Positions 5,288 through 6,824 of a stretch of 6,824 nucleotides of DNA are shown here, one piece after another. The translations under genes and the position numbers were made by a program. Source of the stretch: Ferroglobus sp. GTDB taxonomy: Archaea; Halobacteriota; Archaeoglobi; Archaeoglobales; Archaeoglobaceae. How positions within the stretch are numbered: position 1 is the stretch's first letter; every line of letters starts with the position of its first letter. The stretch covers positions 1-6,824 of the forward strand of contig WAQS01000172.1 in assembly GCA_015520115.1 (NCBI GenBank), given 5' to 3'. The notes under the pieces were generated by a model. It was not told the origin of the DNA. It made no database searches and worked only from the letters and a program-made list of their open reading frames with translations.

Positions 5288-6508
5288 CTAATAAAACTGC
5301 AAGTTCTCGTTGATCTCTCCAACGAGGTTCTTTTTAACGAGTTCTTTAGCCTCCTCCAAGTTGTAATTTCCAAGAAGCCACATCACCTTAACGAGAGCAA
5401 CCTCCGGAAGCATGTCTTCTCCTTCGATAACTCCAGCTTGGAGAAGATACCTCCCGGTATCGTAAACCCTATCGCAAACCCTCCCCCACAAACACTGGGA
5501 AGTCATAACGACGAGGCTGTCATCAGCTATTCTTTTTATCGTTTCCACCCAGTTCGTAGAGACGTGTCCAAGCCCCGTTCCCTCAATAACGAAACCCCTG
5601 TATCCTTTATCGTAGTAGAAGTCGAGAATTTCCGGAGAAAGTCCCGGGAAGAATTTTATCAAGACTACTCTCTTTTCCAGCTTATCCTTAAGTTTGAGTT
5701 CCCTCTCCCCCCTCCTGAATCTATCAGCCAGCCACTCGATCTTTCCATCCGGATAGCTGACTTTACCGAGCGGCGGATAATTTACGCTCTGGAAAGCATC
5801 CCTTCTTGAAGTGTGGTTCTTTCTAACCTTCACACCCCTATGAATGTAGCAGAAATCGTCGCTTGTAGTTCCGTGCATAACAACCACAACCTCTCCAAGA
5901 TCTGAAAGGGCTGTGCGTGCTGCGCAGATCATGTTTATAGCCGCATCGCTGCTCGGTCTGTCGGAACTTCGCTGAGCACCTACGAAAACCACCGGCTTTG
6001 GAGTGGAGACCATGAAGGAAAGGGCTGCCGAAGAGTAGTGCATCGTATCCGTTCCGTGAGTGATTATTACTCCCTCGTAGTCCTTTTTTAGCGACTTGTA
6101 AACCTCTCTCGCAAGCTCGATCCAGTACTCGGGCTTCATGTTCTCGCTCAGTATGTTGTACAAAAGGGTGGCATCTATTTTGCATATCTCCGCCAACTCG
6201 GGAATGTCGGAAACAATCTCCTCAGCAGAAAACTGACTCGTCACGGCTCCAGTTCTGTAATCAACTTTGCTCGCTATCGTTCCTCCGGTAGAGATGACTT
6301 TAACGTTCGGAAGACCCTCCTTCCACTCCACCTTTGGCGGTGGTGGAAGTTTGAACTCCTCCTCGTAGACTTCGAGTATTTCGTAATCTTTGAAGCCGAC
6401 GTTGTAGCCGTTATCGAGCTTGAGAACGAGCTTGTCGGTGAAGGAAGGCATAACTATTCCTTCGAAAATCCTTCCCTTCGCTCTTATTTTTACTCTCTTC
6501 CCGAGCAT
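5288..6508 (-). CDS. gatD: Glu-tRNA(Gln) amidotransferase subunit D
   Basis: GatD is the L-asparaginase-like subunit of the archaeal GatDE amidotransferase, which releases ammonia from an amide donor so that GatE can convert Glu-tRNA(Gln) to Gln-tRNA(Gln) in the cytoplasm. This 406-residue protein has the GatD-specific N-terminal beta domain (about 1-50), a Pro-rich linker (55-58) and the asparaginase domain. Catalytic marks are STGGTIAS (73-80, with T74), HGTDTM (151-156, with T153-D154) and the Lys of RKNHTSRRDAF (K230). VGAQRSSDRPSSDAA (177-190) and EGTGLGHV (309-316) are also typical. Length is near the family norm. The N-terminal domain and linker argue against a plain asparaginase. The start overlaps the argH end by 19 nt, so it is probably co-transcribed with argH. 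No gatE lies within the window. Confidence 0.95.
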   Translation of the reverse strand: MLGKRVKIRAKGRIFEGIVMPSFTDKLVLKLDNGYNVGFKDYEILEVYEEEFKLPPPPKVEWKEGLPNVKVISTGGTIASKVDYRTGAVTSQFSAEEIVSDIPELAEICKIDATLLYNILSENMKPEYWIELAREVYKSLKKDYEGVIITHGTDTMHYSSAALSFMVSTPKPVVFVGAQRSSDRPSSDAAINMICAARTALSDLGEVVVVMHGTTSDDFCYIHRGVKVRKNHTSRRDAFQSVNYPPLGKVSYPDGKIEWLADRFRRGERELKLKDKLEKRVVLIKFFPGLSPEILDFYYDKGYRGFVIEGTGLGHVSTNWVETIKRIADDSLVVMTSQCLWGRVCDRVYDTGRYLLQAGVIEGEDMLPEVALVKVMWLLGNYNLEEAKELVKKNLVGEINENLQFY

Positions 6509-6824
6509 ACCCTTTCAACCTCGCTCATGAGGAAGTTTATTCTTTCCTCTATCCTCGACTTTAAAACTTTCAGCTTTTCCTCATCTTCAGAAATTTCTCT
6601 CTCCCTCTCCTTGATCATTCTCTCCAACTCTTCTTTTGCCGTCCCCCCGATGTTTTTCCGCCTTTCCAAAGACTTTTCGACGTCAAGCCATTCTTTCAAC
6701 TCCTCCTCCGACACTTCTATTTTTACTCCAAAACTCTCGACTTCTTTTACCAGCTCCTCTGCCTTCGGGGGAATTTTGTTCTTCTTTACCAAGCTTCCGA
6801 CTATTTTGTGAGAGAGCCTAAAAG
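6490..6824 (-). CDS. argH: Argininosuccinate lyase, C-terminal part (cut by window)
   Basis: The frame is open to the window edge, so this is the 3' end of a longer gene rather than a separate small protein. The TTG at 6792 that would open a 100-residue frame is internal. The first visible residues, FRLSHKIVGSLVKK, match the FRxAHxIVGxLV block of argininosuccinate lyase. EELKEWLDVEKSLERR and then IGGTAKEELERMI match the family's C-terminal L-x-x-x-SV-x-x-R-x-x-x-GGTA-x-x-x-V segment. The last 35 or so residues are a charged helix. ArgH splits argininosuccinate to arginine and fumarate, the last step of arginine synthesis. The catalytic parts lie outside the window and cannot be checked. The end overlaps gatD by 19 nt in a different frame. 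Confidence 0.85.
   Translation of the reverse strand, partial: FRLSHKIVGSLVKKNKIPPKAEELVKEVESFGVKIEVSEEELKEWLDVEKSLERRKNIGGTAKEELERMIKEREREISEDEEKLKVLKSRIEERINFLMSEVERVCSGRE

Noticed and set aside
5093..5809. Long plus-strand open frame (238 codons)
   Set aside because: It runs antisense through gatD and across the operon promoter into the next gene. Its composition is unlike the neighbouring proteins, and both antisense genes are well supported.
5838..6185. Minus-strand open frame of 115 codons inside gatD
   Set aside because: It is an out-of-frame reading of the gatD coding strand, low-complexity in character, with no independent start signal.
6490..6792. Stand-alone 100-residue coiled-coil protein
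   Set aside because: The frame is open beyond the TTG at 6792 to the window edge and matches the C-terminal end of argininosuccinate lyase.

Overview
The window looks like chromosomal DNA from a euryarchaeon, probably a thermophile of the Archaeoglobus/Ferroglobus/Geoglobus group. Three points support this. It carries gatD, which is found only in archaea. Its promoters are archaeal TATA boxes placed 25-27 nt before start codons, which implies leaderless mRNAs. Its proteins are rich in Glu, Lys, Arg and Val. The genus is an inference from style only; no marker in the window fixes it.

Every recognisable gene is on the minus strand, so transcription runs from high to low coordinates. At the right edge is the 3' end of argH (argininosuccinate lyase, cut by the window). 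It overlaps gatD, a subunit of the Glu-tRNA(Gln) amidotransferase. A new promoter (about 5272-5278) then starts a tight four-gene operon: an unrecognised 203-residue protein, two RecA/KaiC-fold proteins that have lost a recognisable Walker A lysine, and one KaiC-like ATPase with a complete P-loop. The last three are joined by 4-nt ATGA overlaps. Next, from its own leaderless promoter, comes a two-gene unit: a BlaI/MecI-type winged-helix regulator overlapping a small membrane zinc metallopeptidase (M48/M56-like). After that, another leaderless promoter drives cutA, which overlaps a predicted nucleotidyltransferase gene by ATGA.

The left 578 bases hold no intact gene. Their plus strand is purine-rich, as coding strands are elsewhere in the window, and the bias flips near 560. 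I read this as the remains of a convergent plus-strand gene broken by several stops and frame changes, or possibly an untranslated transcript.

The parts most worth following are the KaiC-like trio with its unknown leading gene, which looks like a signalling or assembly complex with one active and two inactive ATPase folds, and the minimal BlaI-protease pair, which resembles the core of a bacterial antibiotic-sensing switch without the sensor domain.
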